Origin: Rotaria socialis
Taxonomy: Eukaryota; Rotifera; Eurotatoria; Philodinida; Philodinidae
Assembly (NCBI GenBank): GCA_905331475.1
Contig: CAJNYU010002338.1
Span: forward strand, 62,001-126,000
DNA length: 64,000 nt
Reading direction: 5' to 3'
Shown: positions 34,476-46,697 of the stretch, in pieces
Layout of the letters: every line of letters starts with the position of its first letter
How positions within the stretch are numbered: position 1 is the stretch's first letter
The notes under the pieces: model-generated
Databases searched by the model: none
Told to the model about the DNA's origin: nothing
What the model saw: the letters and a program-made list of their open reading frames with translations, nothing else
Translations under genes and position numbers: made by a program

Positions 34476-36030
34476 ATGTCAGAGTCATTTTCGTGGCGTT
34501 GATTTCGTTTAATTTTACCGATTTGTTTTATATGCTTTCTTTATTTGTGTTCATTTTATTTATTGCTATGTGCAACAAATTCCTTTATATATTCTACGGT
34601 TCGTCTTCTTCATGCTAACGAATCATTTCTTTCTGAAATTGATCGTAATAAATCTTTACGTGCAGTCCAACAATCAATTCAACAAGAAAGTTCACAATGA
34701 TCTCCTTATGGAACATTATCTTTTGCAATAATTACGTTTTATTTCACCCATTTATGGAAGTTTATCCGATACAAAAAAAAATCGAAAATTACCTATTATT
34801 TTAACAGTATCAAATTCATTAGTAACAAGTTTAATAATTACTATTGGAAGTATTTTTCGAGGTACTAGAATATCTTTATTGCTCTATATATTCGCTAATG
34901 TCATCAATGGATTTGGTGGCGGATCATTGATACTTCTTTCGTAAGTTTGTTTGACAGAAAGTCAAAGAAAAGAATATTTTTATTTATTCAGTTCATATTT
35001 TGGTTATATTACTGATATATTTATTGAAAAAGAGCAGCACATTAAGGCAATTGCAGTTATTGAAGCAACATTAAATCTTGGAGTTGTTGTGGGTATCTTC
35101 TATGCACATTTGTTTTCCAATTAAATGCTAAAATATGGCCAATCTTAGTGGTTCATGTTCTTTTATTAGTACTTACTTTATTTATAAGTCTTATTTTTTT
35201 TAAAAGTCAATCAATATCAGGTTCATCATCGGTTAACCTTGCATTGAAAATTAAATGCCCATTTTTTGATACTCGAGATTTAATTATGAATTTAAAGCAT
35301 AATAATTTCTTATTGTCATTTTCTATTCTTCTTTTATCTCTATTTTTTTATTAATTATTTCGTATGGATTCATCATCGGTTTATTATTTATATTTACATC
35401 GAATGTCACTCAATGATACACAATATGAAACTTATTTTACGTGTGAACAAATAGGAACATGTTTTACATTAATTTTCTTGACTTTGTTAAGAAAACGATG
35501 GAAAATAAATGACATTCGTTTATCTATTGTTGGTTTATGTCTTCCATTAATTGGATTGATTCTGTTTACATTTGCATCTAGTAATAAAGCGATGATTTTT
35601 GGCGGTAGAACAAGAGAAAAATGGTTATATCAAAGGATTTACTTTTCTTTCTAGCAATTCCATCCATGATGTCTGCCATCTATTTTTCAGTGTGTTATTG
35701 CCCATTTAGTACCCGAAAGAGATAAAGGGATTTGAACGTCAATTGCCGTATATATATGTATACACTTAAAAATTCTAGGCGAAGCATTTAGTTTCGTTGC
35801 TCTAATTCAAAATCTTGATATCTTATTGGGTACAGTTGCTGGTAGCCAAATTTATCGTTCATCTATTAGATTTTTTGTTGATCTCGTTTTTATTTTTGCG
35901 ATAGTTACATGATTAATTGCGTTACTTCTCATTGTGTGAGATCATTATTTTTTTGAGAGATTTTTCTATTATAATGTTCTTATATTGTTCTAGTGTATAC
36001 ATGTTTCGTATGAATCATTCGACAAAACTT
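34476..36030 (+). pseudogene. SLC46-like (MFS) transporter pseudogene
   Basis: Pieces of a major-facilitator transporter can be read in sequence across several frames. ATG 34476 is followed by a TGA after nine codons. Then come a first helix (LCATNSFIYSTVRLL), the loop HANESFLSEIDRN, the MFS loop region after YGTLSFA, and helices with INGFGGGSLILLS, SYFGYITDIFIEKEQHIKA and VIEATLNLGVVVG. These are followed by NDTQYETYFTCEQIG and LSIVGLCLPLIGL. The end (HLVPERDKG ... LGTVAGSQIYRSS) matches the layout of SLC46 proteins, which include a proton-coupled folate transporter. Several stops and frameshifts separate the pieces, too many for introns alone. The substrate of the ancestor cannot be told. 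Confidence 0.7.
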
Positions 36031-36210
36031 GGTAAAAACATCGATTGATATCCTTGAGAATCCACTGGTACATATTCAATTTAAAAAGTAATAATGAATC
36101 GATATGCGAATAAAAAATAATAATTAGCCTAACATTCATAATTCAATGATAGAATTGTAGTTTTTTAATAAGGCAATGCAATGAATTATTTATTTTGATC
36201 AAAGTCTTTC

Positions 36211-36221
36211 GTGTTTTTTAG
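36211..36221 (+). promoter_or_regulatory. candidate 5' splice-leader or UTR acceptor
   Basis: GTGTTTTTTAG ends 5 bp before the ATG of SDF4, as expected of an acceptor for a spliced leader or a 5'-UTR intron. Inference only. Confidence 0.35.
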
Positions 36222-36226
36222 ATAAA

Positions 36227-38692
36227 ATGATTAATATATTGTTAAGAGTATTACATCTATACCTTACTTTCAACTTGGTTATCAATGGTCTGCCAATTTT
36301 AGATAAAGTAAATATTATTTATTGTAAGATAAACTATATAAAATAATCTTTTTTAATCAGAAATCGGATATAGAAAATGGCACTTTGAATTCTGCACAAC
36401 GTGCTATGCTTGCCGAATATCGAATGCAAGAATTACCAGCTGCTTTACGTATTTCACAAATTATACCGAAATTTGAAGCACCAAGAAAATTTAATTTGAC
36501 GAAAATAGCTAAAGATCTAAAAGACTTTGGAATTCATAGTCTGAAAGATGATAAACATATCGAAGGTTTACCATTAGAACGTAATGGGCAAATAAATCCA
36601 GATTTTCATAAAGAAATATTTTTGGGTAATCATGAATTATTTGAATCTGATATTCAAAGTGATGAACACAAAAGAAATAAAAAACTAGAAGAAATCTTTA
36701 ATGAGTATAAAAGAATTTATTTTTCTTAAACTATTCTATACTATTTCTTATGTATTTAGAGCAGACCTTGATCATGATCAACATTTATCGAAAGATGAAT
36801 TACTTAATCATGTATTAAAAAATGTTAATCAACATATTCAAGAAGCTAAAGATAGAAATTCACAATTATTTTTATTGATTGATTCTAATCAAGATGGTAA
36901 GATGTGCAAAAGAAAACAATCGAACTTAAACAATAGAAATTCATCTATGATTTCTATTAAATTAAAATAGGAAAATTTATTTTTATTTTTATAAAATGTT
37001 ATATTATTTGACTTACTTACGTAACAGTGAAATATGCTTTCTTACAAATTTGTGTAATCAAATACTTATGAAAATCACTAATAATGGAATATTCACGTTT
37101 TCTTTTTTAATAAGGTTCCAGTTAAAACTAAATGTATCATATGAAAACAGATGAACTTTGAATATCCTTCAACAATTTCAGGTTTCAAGCTTTTTCTTCT
37201 GGAAATACCATAAATTTATGAAAATTTTCACATTAATGCATAGTTAATTTTAAAAATAGGTCCGAAAATGAGCTTCGAATGTTCACTTAGAAATTGAATG
37301 TATCCTTTTATAGAAGAAGTGAAAATGACAAGCTTTGAACATAGTCGTATCCTAAAACAGAAACAAAAAACGAAATTTTAAAGATTTACTAGAGTCAATC
37401 ATAGTTAAGAACTACTAATGTAGAGATTTTTACAATTATATTCCAAAAACATCTTATCTATTTTTACATGTTAATTCTTTTTTAGAGACTAGTTAAGATC
37501 GAGGTACAGAATCAAGTCGTGTGTGTGTGTGTGTGTGTGTGTGAACGTGTATCTTGGGAAATTTTCGAGAAAATATTGTGTTTGGAGAACAGCTGGAAAA
37601 ACCACTAAATCTATGTAAGTTCTGTGATTTATGTTTCTGTGGGGAAAACAGCTGCTGCACGTTTTAACCATAGATACACACAAATACGTTCGATCTAACA
37701 CTAGACAATATCATATCATGATAAAATTGTCGTACTTGTTTTTAATATTTATAGGAATTTAGTGGATTGAAGTATAAATACTTTGAATATCGATTTGCTT
37801 CTCTTATTAGGTAAAGTAACGTGGCACGAATATTTTGTTTTGTATGTTAAATTTCACAACGTCAATTCAAGTAGTGTCAAAGAATCGGATACTTTTGATT
37901 TTATTCAAGGACCGTTTGATAATAATTGTAAACATGAAAAATTTCGAAGCTCAACAATAATAAATCTGATCGATTAATTTTTCTTTTCTTCATTTGATTA
38001 GTTCAACGTGAACTGGTGAAAATTCGATATCGTTGGACAGAAGCTGATGTTGGCGGTGATAATGAACTTGATATAGATGAATTTCTTGCTTTTCGTCATC
38101 CAGAAATAGCTGGCCATTCATATAAACATATAGTAGATGATCTTATTTTACAGATGGGTTTGTCGTTTTTCTTTGGAAATATTTTTCTTTTACATTTTAT
38201 TATTTTTAGATCGTAATGATGATCAAAAATTAAATGAAACTGAATTTGCATTTTTACCTTGTCAGTAAAACGAATTCTTAACTCCTCATATAATTTAAAC
38301 ATATTTTTATCTTTAGCAAGTGTATTAGAAGATGGTGGCAATACAGAATGGGTGGAAATGGATAAGCGATGGTTAGAAGAGCAAAAAAGAGAATTTCATG
38401 AGATGGATGACAATAAAGATGGAGTTTTGACTAAAGATGAATTATTAGTAAGCATTTTTTTCTTTTAAATATTCTTCGACATGTGTCGCTCTTTTCTGTT
38501 TATTTCTTTTAGAAAGCTTATGATCCGATGAATCGTGTTCATATAAATAATCAAATTAAAAAGTTGTTTGAAAAGGTTGACGATTCCCCATCAGATAATG
38601 TTTTAACATTGAACGAAATACAAAAGCATTCTGATGTTTTCACTGATATGCGTATTTTAGATACAGAAAAAGCATTACACGATGAAATGTAA
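36227..38692 (+). CDS. SDF4: 45 kDa calcium-binding protein (Cab45)
   Basis: Eight exons: 36227-36307, 36361-36704, 36760-36896, 37811-37927, 38002-38157, 38210-38260, 38317-38447 and 38513-38692, giving 398 residues. All introns are GT-AG and in frame. A signal peptide starts the protein. The family segment before the first EF-hand reads LPLERNGQINPDFHKEIFLG. Six EF-hand loops follow (DLDHDQHLSKDE, DSNQDGKVTWHE, DVGGDNELDIDE, DRNDDQKLNETE, DDNKDGVLTKDE and a weaker DDSPSDNVLTLNE). The protein ends HDEM where vertebrate Cab45 ends HEEF. Cab45 is a soluble Golgi-lumen protein that oligomerises with calcium and sorts secretory cargo at the trans-Golgi. Intron 3 is unusually long (914 bp, 36897-37810) and holds a GT microsatellite. 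The donors at 38158 and 38261 are weak but fixed by frame and family fit. Confidence 0.92.
37519..37543. repeat. (GT)n microsatellite in SDF4 intron 3
   Basis: About 12 uninterrupted GT units within the 914-bp intron. Confidence 0.95.
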
Positions 38693-40661
38693 GATTAATT
38701 AAAGACTTGTTATTTCCAGCGTTGTTTTCCTACTTTTCCAATCTATCAGTATTTTATGTGATCTTATTAACTGTGTTTTTTTTTTTAATTTGTGTTTTTT
38801 CTCAGCTTTTTGTGCACACGTATGAATAAGATGACAAATATTTATAAATATATTAATTTGAAAGTATTTCAATAATATCGAATATTATAATTTGTATTAA
38901 ATACATCACGTTCATATTTACATTAAATGAATTTGAATTATGAAGATTAACAATTTGGAAAGATTAATTTTACTCAATAATATCTTTTTTTTCTTGTGTT
39001 TAAGTAATTTGAAGAATCGTTGAAGTAAAACATTTAAGTATTCTATTAAAGAAAGTATTAAGAGAAAACGAACAAGTTCGAAATAGTAGTGCTGTGGATC
39101 TCGACTCATATGACGGTATTAATAAATGTTCAGCTACCGATAGCTTTGCCTTTGCCTCATTCGTCAATATAGAGTAGTATAGTGACAGCTTACTTTGTCA
39201 CGTCCTGTACAAATTCAATGTTTTAAATTTTTTTTTAAGATTAAGACTTGAGAGGAAGGTGTGAAATATGTGATATGGATCTAACATATTCTATTGAACT
39301 CTATTAACCTGAAAGTATTCTGATGATATATTTTAGTAGTATATTTGCCATTATAGTGTGCCTCTCCTAGATCGCCGATCTTAAATAAAAAGTAATTAAT
39401 TTGATTGTTCGGCTTGCCCTCACTGGTTCGAAAACGTTGTAGAAAATGTCCGACACGATCCGAGAATTGATTACTTTGTAGTCAACGTGGCTATATCAAA
39501 TAAGGAAAAAGTCAGATAAATAATCGATGATGAATAAGTATAATCGAATTAATATGTGTGATACTTCAAATAATTCTTTTAAAACTCACTTAATCTAAAG
39601 GCTTCATAGTATATCTATGTCTGGTTGTCCCTGTGCGTTTTACTGATCCTTTTATTAATACAATTTTGGCTAATCACTAGCTTCTCAAATTACGAAACAT
39701 TCTGTATTCATAACTTATCTCTATCAGTGGTAGTATTTCAAGTCATAAAAAAATTCTAGGTGAAATAACAAATACCAAACGAAACCTATACTATGTAAAG
39801 GTACAAAAAAAATATTGTATGAGCTATATTATATATATATTAGAATATTATCTTGTACATCGAAAACTTTCAGAGAGCGATTTTGAACATCAAATATAAA
39901 ACAGTATATTAAATGCTCTACGATTTTTCGTAAAGACAAAAAAAATCTCAATTACTATGATTTCAAAATTATTCGGTGCGTCTAAGATTTGGTTATTTTG
40001 ATGAATTTATCATTTTTTTAAAATCATTAAAATCGAGTTAAAAGACAAAATCGTTGAAATTTTACATTAAACCAAGATATAAAAGAGTTGCTATCTGTCA
40101 CATATTGATTAGATTAGATAATAAGCGAAAGCAAACATATGCTCTAAATAGAATGTTTTCCATATAGAAGAATCTAGAAGTTTACAGAGGAAAAAGAAAG
40201 AACCATATCAAGACAGTCTATTCAAGGATCTGCTTATTATGAGACTAACAAAATTAAAAAAGAAAAATTGGATAATCAAGAATTTTTCATAACCATTCTT
40301 TTTCTAAAACAAAGCATTCTAGTGATCAATTTCGTCACCTCACCATTGAATTATATACAAACTCACCAGAAAATTGGTAAACAATTCTTTAAACTGCACT
40401 AATATTGCATTATGCATTGCCACACAAAAAGAGAACAAATCCATTAATGTATAATCGATCAACAACAATACAATATTAATATATCTACTGTGAAAAAATT
40501 GCTAAGATATCGATATGTAATAGAAAGAATTGTACTCATTCATATTGCCTTATGTTTATTAGCATGAATAAATGACGTAAAAAGAAAATATTTTCTTTCG
40601 AAAAAAATTGACATGCATTTTACTCTAATAAACTAAACAATATTTTATATTATAAATGTTT
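38693..40661. other. intergenic; one GC-richer island
   Basis: Mostly featureless AT-rich DNA. A stretch near 39362-39488 is richer in GC, and its minus strand reads as a plausible peptide (SNQFSDRVGHFLQRFRTSEG) after a TGA. It could be a relic exon; no family was recognised. Confidence 0.45.
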
Positions 40662-41216
40662 TTAATATGCAATAACATCGTTTTCTTCCTTAATATCTAT
40701 CGGTATTGTACTGTTCATTGTATTCATAGAAATAGTTTGATAGATCTTGCTTTGTGCAATTACAGTACCATTATCATCAGTTACATTTGTTTCCTTATAT
40801 ATTTGTTTTTTCCCGTCAATGATCAATTCTTTAATACATGTTGTTGTTTGTGCACCACGAAATTTCTTTCGTCGATTTTTCTGCATTGATGTGGTTGCCG
40901 TTGGTGGTGGTGGCGAATCTGTTGTTTTAGTGCAAACAGGTTCAACAGCATCTAGTTTCTTTCTATTTGTCATCCAATCATCTATATGATTCATAGAAAA
41001 TGATGGTGAACCAAATAAACGCTGAAAACGATGATGCATCGCTGCCATCATTTTATTCATATCGTCGAATGTGGGTAATAAACTTGAATTATTATTTGTC
41101 GCCGAACCACGAAAACTATTAGACGATAACTCTTGTTCAAAGAACGATGGGAAATTCCAACTATGAGCCATGCCTAAGATAAATATTAGGCACAATACTT
41201 GCATTAGACTCGTCAT
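40662..41216 (-). CDS. unknown secreted protein, 184 residues
   Basis: Single exon. A clear signal peptide (MTSLMQVLCLIFILGMAHS) starts the protein. The rest is rich in Asn, Ser, Thr and Met, with two Met-rich helical-looking segments (DDMNKMMAAMHHRFQRLFG), a Pro-rich patch (TDSPPPPTATT), a basic patch (KNRRKKFRG) and a C-terminal segment that looks like beta strands (CIKELIIDGKKQIYKETNVT). Two cysteines and several N-glycosylation sequons (NNSS, NVTD, NGTV, NSTI) fit a secreted protein. No known domain recognised. The full-length frame and the signal peptide make it a probable real gene. Confidence 0.65.
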   Translation of the reverse strand: MTSLMQVLCLIFILGMAHSWNFPSFFEQELSSNSFRGSATNNNSSLLPTFDDMNKMMAAMHHRFQRLFGSPSFSMNHIDDWMTNRKKLDAVEPVCTKTTDSPPPPTATTSMQKNRRKKFRGAQTTTCIKELIIDGKKQIYKETNVTDDNGTVIAQSKIYQTISMNTMNSTIPIDIKEENDVIAY

Positions 41217-43766
41217 GAATATTCAATACGTATAAAAAATTGTTTATCGATAAAGAACGACAATGTATGCACGCTTGTTGATAAAAAGCGCAGAACTACA
41301 CTTGGTCTCGTTTGCAACTGTACATGGATAGTTGTATATTAATATGCGCCCTTCGTTTTTTCTGTCTCTCTTTGTGTCTGTATTCTCTCCCATGTAAAAT
41401 AAACAACAGGAATATATCAGCTCTACAATAGATTATACAATCGTTTTTTTTCTATTAAATAAATATGGCAGAAATTATTGATTATTTTATCGTTGAAATT
41501 AAGTCACTTATAATTATATGAAGAAAGAGATATGTATATATTCTATTTCTATAAGAAGTCAAGTTCAATGGAAAAGAAAAACAACGACACGGACAACATC
41601 ATTTAAGAGAAACAGAATGAATCATGTTGCATCTACTAAGAAGTGCAAGAATATTCGAGAATATTCGAGGTATACTAACATTACTAGATAGATAGAAATC
41701 ATTTATGATTCAACCTTTTTCTATTCAAATTAAAATCTCGATTTCGAGTGCATTCACTATTTTTTCGGTAATAATCTCAGATATTAGTCTAAATTTGAGA
41801 CATAGAATGTATGGCGATGAAATACATCATAGACAGAAAAACATCTGAATACCTTTACATAAATAATCAAGTATATTGAATAAGATCTCTGAACGGTGAA
41901 TTGAAATTTTCATAATGTATCCTGTCTATTTTTGAATACTAATTACCGGAAGATTGCATAGACCAGATATGAAATGCAGACAAAACGATTTTGTAATGGA
42001 AAAGTAAATAAATTTTATTTGGTAAATTCTTTTTCATCAGATACTTCTATTTTTAAATGTTTAACAAAAACGAGCGAATACAATTTGTTGCAATTTTTTC
42101 TTGGTGATAGTGTATTCAAACTTTCACACATGAAGAGTATTTTTTCTTAGACTTCATATTAAGATTAAATAAAGAACAAATTAAGTTAACTATATCAGAT
42201 GAATAAACCTACTTTTCAATTATAATATAATTCAACAATTGTTGATTCACAGTTGTATGAATCTCATCTTTATGTATTTTATTCAAAGATGTATTAGTCT
42301 TTACTTTATATATTATGATAAATAGTTTATTTGAATTTCTTTTGAATAGGATAGGCGTTCGTATATTCTGCTACCTCTGATAGAAAGTAATATGAATTTA
42401 TGATGGCCAATGTGCTAGATCTTACTATATCTAATTGAAAGTCTAGTTATCTTGTTTCGAATTCAGTTATTGCTTCCTTCTCTTAATCTTCTATGAATTC
42501 AATAACAAAAAATAAAAAACTTGAAAACTTGCAATTAACAATTTCGTTTTACCTAATTTAGTGTATTACAATTACGATCATATCGATTGTTTTTCAAATT
42601 TCAAAATCTTTAGTATTGCTCATTTTTATGATGAATAATGTCTGATATAATTGTTTCTAGAATCTAGACAAGGAACCGAAAACGAATCTTTTGAAAGCAA
42701 CTTGTTATCAATCAATTAAAAATAGAAATCCGTGAATAGATTCAGTGAGAACGCAAGTCGATGAAATCCCGATCGTGTAGATTTATATAGATGCTCAAGA
42801 TTTCTTAAATAGATATTGTGATTGTATTGATCTAAATTTTGAATTCTAGTCGTCATCAGATTTCGAAAGGTTTTAGTGAATGGTTTCATTATTGAAGAAA
42901 TTATTTTCTCTGTAGTTTATAATATCAATTTATATTATCATTCTCGATAATGTTTAAAGAAGATGTAGAGTTTGAACTTGTTGACATCAACGTTTGATGT
43001 CACACATTCATACTACCAATAGATTTGAAAGAATTCAAAAATTCATCTGATCAAACTTATGACGTGCTCAGAAAACCTTATAGATTGAGACTAATCTGCT
43101 TGTCGAGCATATTTATATAGTGTACAAATATCTATAGCCATAACTCTGGAGATAGTTCATGTCTTTATCTAAGATATTGGTATTGATTTAGAGGATATTT
43201 CTAGTTTTTCTTTTGAGAAAATTGGGCTCCCTTTGCTGTTCATGTATTTTGACGCTAGTGTAAATATAAAACTTGTTAAAATTGTTCTACATTTCATAGG
43301 TTTTGATCTTTTGTTTCTCCTTTCATCTGTTTTCTTTCCCTGTGGGTATAGAGTGTTGCTTCATGAAAAGGATTAAAACAAGATTAGCTATTGATATGTA
43401 ATATCTTTCTGCTACGTCATCAATTTATTTTTCTTTTCGAAATCTTAAAATCAATAAAACAGAGATATATAAATATCTAAAAATACGTTTGTTTTTAAAC
43501 CGAGTGATTTGCAATCATATAATAATGTACTATGTTGGAAGTATAAGAAAAATTGGTAAATGTGATAAATATCTCAATATGAAGATATTCCGATGTTAGA
43601 CAAGATTCGCACGAAGTTTTTTGAGAGAGAGAAAGAAAGAAAGAAAGAAAGAAATTTAATGGATCTTTATTTTAATAATATTTTTAAAAAAATACTCTCA
43701 AAAGAGCAAAAAGGTTGTAATGAAAGAATGTTCATCAAGTTGCATTGCTTTTAAGTTCTTTATTGT
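41217..43766. other. intergenic, one microsatellite
   Basis: About 2.5 kb of AT-rich sequence with no coding sequence recognised. A GAGA/GAAA simple repeat lies at 43624-43654. Confidence 0.55.
43624..43654. repeat. (GAAA)n simple repeat
   Basis: GAGAGAGA followed by about five GAAA units, just past the 3' end of the first GST gene. Confidence 0.9.
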
Positions 43767-44384
43767 TTAAAATGGTGTTTCAGATCGATTTTTGATATGC
43801 TCTGCAACTTTTGGTTGTTTTGCGACTTCGGCACGATTTTGTTTTAACCATGGAAAATTGTTTAAACAATCCCCATCCAAACCAAGAAGAGTCTCTCCAA
43901 AATCATAAAATAATAAATCAGCCCATGTTAAATGATTCCCAACAAAGAATGCGCCACCATTACCATATAATTTTCCTAGGATATCTAGATTTTTAAAATG
44001 TTTTGCTACTTCATCAGCTACGAATTTTTTAATAAGTTCATCTCTTTCTGATTCATTGGGTGCCCAACGTGCTGCTACAAATTTCGTTAATAAATCACCA
44101 ATTGTATCAACGACAGCATCGACTTTAGCTTGTTCAAAATTATCTTTACCAGCTAGTTGAAATTGTTTAGCAAGAAAACGTGCAATCGATACTGATTGTG
44201 GTAATTTCGTTCCATCAAATTCAAGAACAGGCATTTGACCCAACGGCATTTCACTTTTATGTTCTGGCCATTGTTCACCTTCATAACGAATATCTTCATA
44301 TTTTTGACCAGCAACTGCAAATATTAAACGAGATATTTCAGCGCGACCACGACCATTAAAATAGTATAGTTTGTACGTCGACAT
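43767..44384 (-). CDS. sigma-class glutathione S-transferase, copy A
   Basis: Single exon, 205 residues from the ATG at 44384. The frame runs upstream to 44498, but [16 protein letters not shown] is the normal family start and equals that of copy B. The N-terminal thioredoxin-like domain has the catalytic Tyr in [10 protein letters not shown] and the glutathione-binding [11 protein letters not shown] and [12 protein letters not shown]. The helical C-terminal domain includes [15 protein letters not shown]. Sigma GSTs join glutathione to electrophiles, and some isomerise prostaglandin H. A TATA box lies 65 bp upstream. An AATAAA signal on the minus strand (43759-43764) almost touches the stop. 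It is closely similar to copy B, which lies 1.6 kb away in the same orientation. Confidence 0.95.
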   Translation of the reverse strand: MSTYKLYYFNGRGRAEISRLIFAVAGQKYEDIRYEGEQWPEHKSEMPLGQMPVLEFDGTKLPQSVSIARFLAKQFQLAGKDNFEQAKVDAVVDTIGDLLTKFVAARWAPNESERDELIKKFVADEVAKHFKNLDILGKLYGNGGAFFVGNHLTWADLLFYDFGETLLGLDGDCLNNFPWLKQNRAEVAKQPKVAEHIKNRSETPF

Positions 44385-44448
44385 TATCGTAGTTGTAATG
44401 AGAGTGATGTGCGCACGAGAACGAGAAAATGTTTTACTTAGCAAGCGG

Positions 44449-44456
44449 TATTTATA
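44449..44456 (-). promoter_or_regulatory. TATA box of GST copy A
   Basis: TATAAATA on the minus strand, 65 bp upstream of the ATG. The same octamer sits at a matching distance upstream of GST copy B, which supports its function. Confidence 0.65.
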
Positions 44457-44516
44457 CGAGCCTAGAAGAATCGATGCACGCGTGCTATTTGATTTCATTT
44501 GGTGTAGATATCATCA

Positions 44517-44568
44517 AAAAAAAAAAAAGAAAAAGAAAAAGAAAAAGAAAAAGAAAAGAGAGGATTGG
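44517..44568. repeat. A-run and (AAAAAG)n simple repeat
   Basis: A poly-A tract leads into four AAAAAG-type units upstream of GST copy A. Confidence 0.9.
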
Positions 44569-46000
44569 TGAATAGCGCTAACTATCTCAGCGAAACCATA
44601 ATATCTGGGCCCACGTCATTCTTTGATGAAAAGAAAAAGAAGAAAAGCATAATTCAGTTATTTATGTTAATCTGTCGTCAGGTTGGATATTTTTACGATT
44701 TGTACATTCTATCGATGGCAATCAATTGATGGCAATGAAATGAGATTAAAATTAGTATTAATTCATAAAATTATTAATATAACCATTTAATGTCTAGAAT
44801 GAAGCATTTTGTTTAAAAAAAAGATTAGCACTACAGACTCATGATTAGACAACCATTTAAATATTGCTATTATTTGGCGTCCTATTTTGTTAATAAAAAA
44901 TATTAAGTCTTCATGACAAGAAACAAGATATTTTAAAGACTTCTTCAAAATATATTTTATATATTAAACTTGAAGTCTTCTCTGAATTTTTATAGGATAA
45001 CAATATAGGTGTTACAGGAATTGGAAGACATAACCTCAATGTGACATTTACAGATATAAAATTAAAATTGAAATAACTACTTTATTTTGCGTGATCTTTA
45101 GTTGACGTGGAACAACTTCGCAAGAAAACAAATATTTTCACTCTAAGTTATACGATATCATCGTAACAATAAAATCTATTTATAGAAAAATTCTAGTTTA
45201 AAGGTTAGTCATGTTTTCTTGTCATGATCGTTTTAGTGTGTAGATTGATTGGCATCTTCATAAAAGAATAATAATATCAAAACGAACATGCTTGAATTCA
45301 AATATCATCAGTCTAACTTTTATTGTACATTCTATTAAAACATTTCCTTCTGATTAACATTTAACAGAAAAAAACGTATCAAGAAAATTTCTAAATGATT
45401 GCTAACTTTTGTTAAACATATTTATTTCAATCAATTCACATTTCATTTCAAATTCAGTCGTTCAACAGCAACAATCAACAAAAGGATAATATTGTTAACC
45501 ATACAATTAAGAAAAATTTTACATTGGATGTAAAAAATATGATTAATTCCAATTGCTTTCACAATACAGTAGAGATTGTATTGATTAAATTGTAATTAAT
45601 TACGCATTTTAATTTAAACAACTTTAATAAAATGATAATCGCCTTTGTATTGAATAAAAGTTTAATAGATGTTTATTAAAGAAGATCATAACGTTTAGTA
45701 AGAATACTTTTTTTTAGATGATGAGAGATTGTCTTGTATGAATTAGTCTGTATTCTATTGTAAACTTTTTCATGAGAGAAAGCCTCATATTCATGTACAG
45801 AATCAAGCAAAAACTTTCATTGTTCTTTTTTCTCTAAATAATTAACCGCACCATTCAAATCAAAGCCGATAGAAGATGTTCTACAGTAATCAACACAGTG
45901 AATTTGAACTTTATTTTAGAAATATGTTAAAGTAAAATGCAAAGAACAATAAGAGAAAAAGAAGTAATCTACGAAGGTTTATTTTTCAGTTCTTTGTTAT
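44569..46000. other. spacer between GST copies, no gene seen
   Basis: AT-rich spacer. No further GST fragments were noticed here. Confidence 0.55.
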
Positions 46001-46618
46001 TTAAAACGGTGTTTGTGGTCTATTTTTGATATATTCTGCAATCTTTGGTTGTTTTTCGACTTCGGCACGATTTTGTTTTAACCATGCATGTTTATCGAGA
46101 CAATTTCCATTTGCTTGAAGTAGATTGTTTGTCATTTCAAATAAATATAAATCGGCCCATGTTAACTGATTACCAACAAAGAATGCACCACCATTACCAT
46201 ATAATTTTCCTAAAACTTCAAGTTGTTGCAGATGTGCAGGTAACTCATCAGCGAAAAACTTATTCATAAGTTCTTGTTTTTTCGCTTCATCTTGTTCCAT
46301 ACGACTTGGTAAAAACTTTGTTATTGCATCATTAATTGTATCAACGACAGCATCGACTTTAGCTTGTTCAAAATTATCTTTACCAGCTAGTTGAAATTGT
46401 TTAGCTAGAAAACGTGCCATTGATGTTGATTGTGGTAATTTTGTTCCATCAACTTCAAGAACAGGCACTTGGCCCAACGGCATTTCACTTTTATGTCCTG
46501 GCCATTGCTCTCGTTCAAAACGAACATCTTCATATTTTTGACCAGCAGCTGCAAATATTAAACGAGATATTTCAGCGCGACCACGACCATTAAAATAATA
46601 GAGTTTGTATGTCGACAT
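46001..46618 (-). CDS. sigma-class glutathione S-transferase, copy B
   Basis: Single exon, 205 residues, the same length as copy A and starting with the identical [16 protein letters not shown]. The first domain is almost unchanged ([23 protein letters not shown]), and [16 protein letters not shown] is identical. Most differences lie between residues 105 and 140 and near [17 protein letters not shown], in the helices that shape the electrophile-binding pocket. The pair is therefore a tandem duplication with likely divergence of substrate range. A TATAAATA box lies 72 bp upstream of the ATG. Confidence 0.95.
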   Translation of the reverse strand: MSTYKLYYFNGRGRAEISRLIFAAAGQKYEDVRFEREQWPGHKSEMPLGQVPVLEVDGTKLPQSTSMARFLAKQFQLAGKDNFEQAKVDAVVDTINDAITKFLPSRMEQDEAKKQELMNKFFADELPAHLQQLEVLGKLYGNGGAFFVGNQLTWADLYLFEMTNNLLQANGNCLDKHAWLKQNRAEVEKQPKIAEYIKNRPQTPF

Positions 46619-46689
46619 GGTTGATGGCTATTAAATTGTGTTGACGATGAAAGCAAGAAGAAAGTGAACAACTATGCTATGATGCAGAG

Positions 46690-46697
46690 TATTTATA
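46690..46697 (-). promoter_or_regulatory. TATA box of GST copy B
   Basis: TATAAATA on the minus strand, 72 bp upstream of the ATG, matching the box of copy A. Confidence 0.65.

Noticed and set aside
44385-44498. N-terminal extension of GST copy A
   Set aside because: It reads across the TATA box and has no counterpart in copy B; the internal ATG gives the normal family start.
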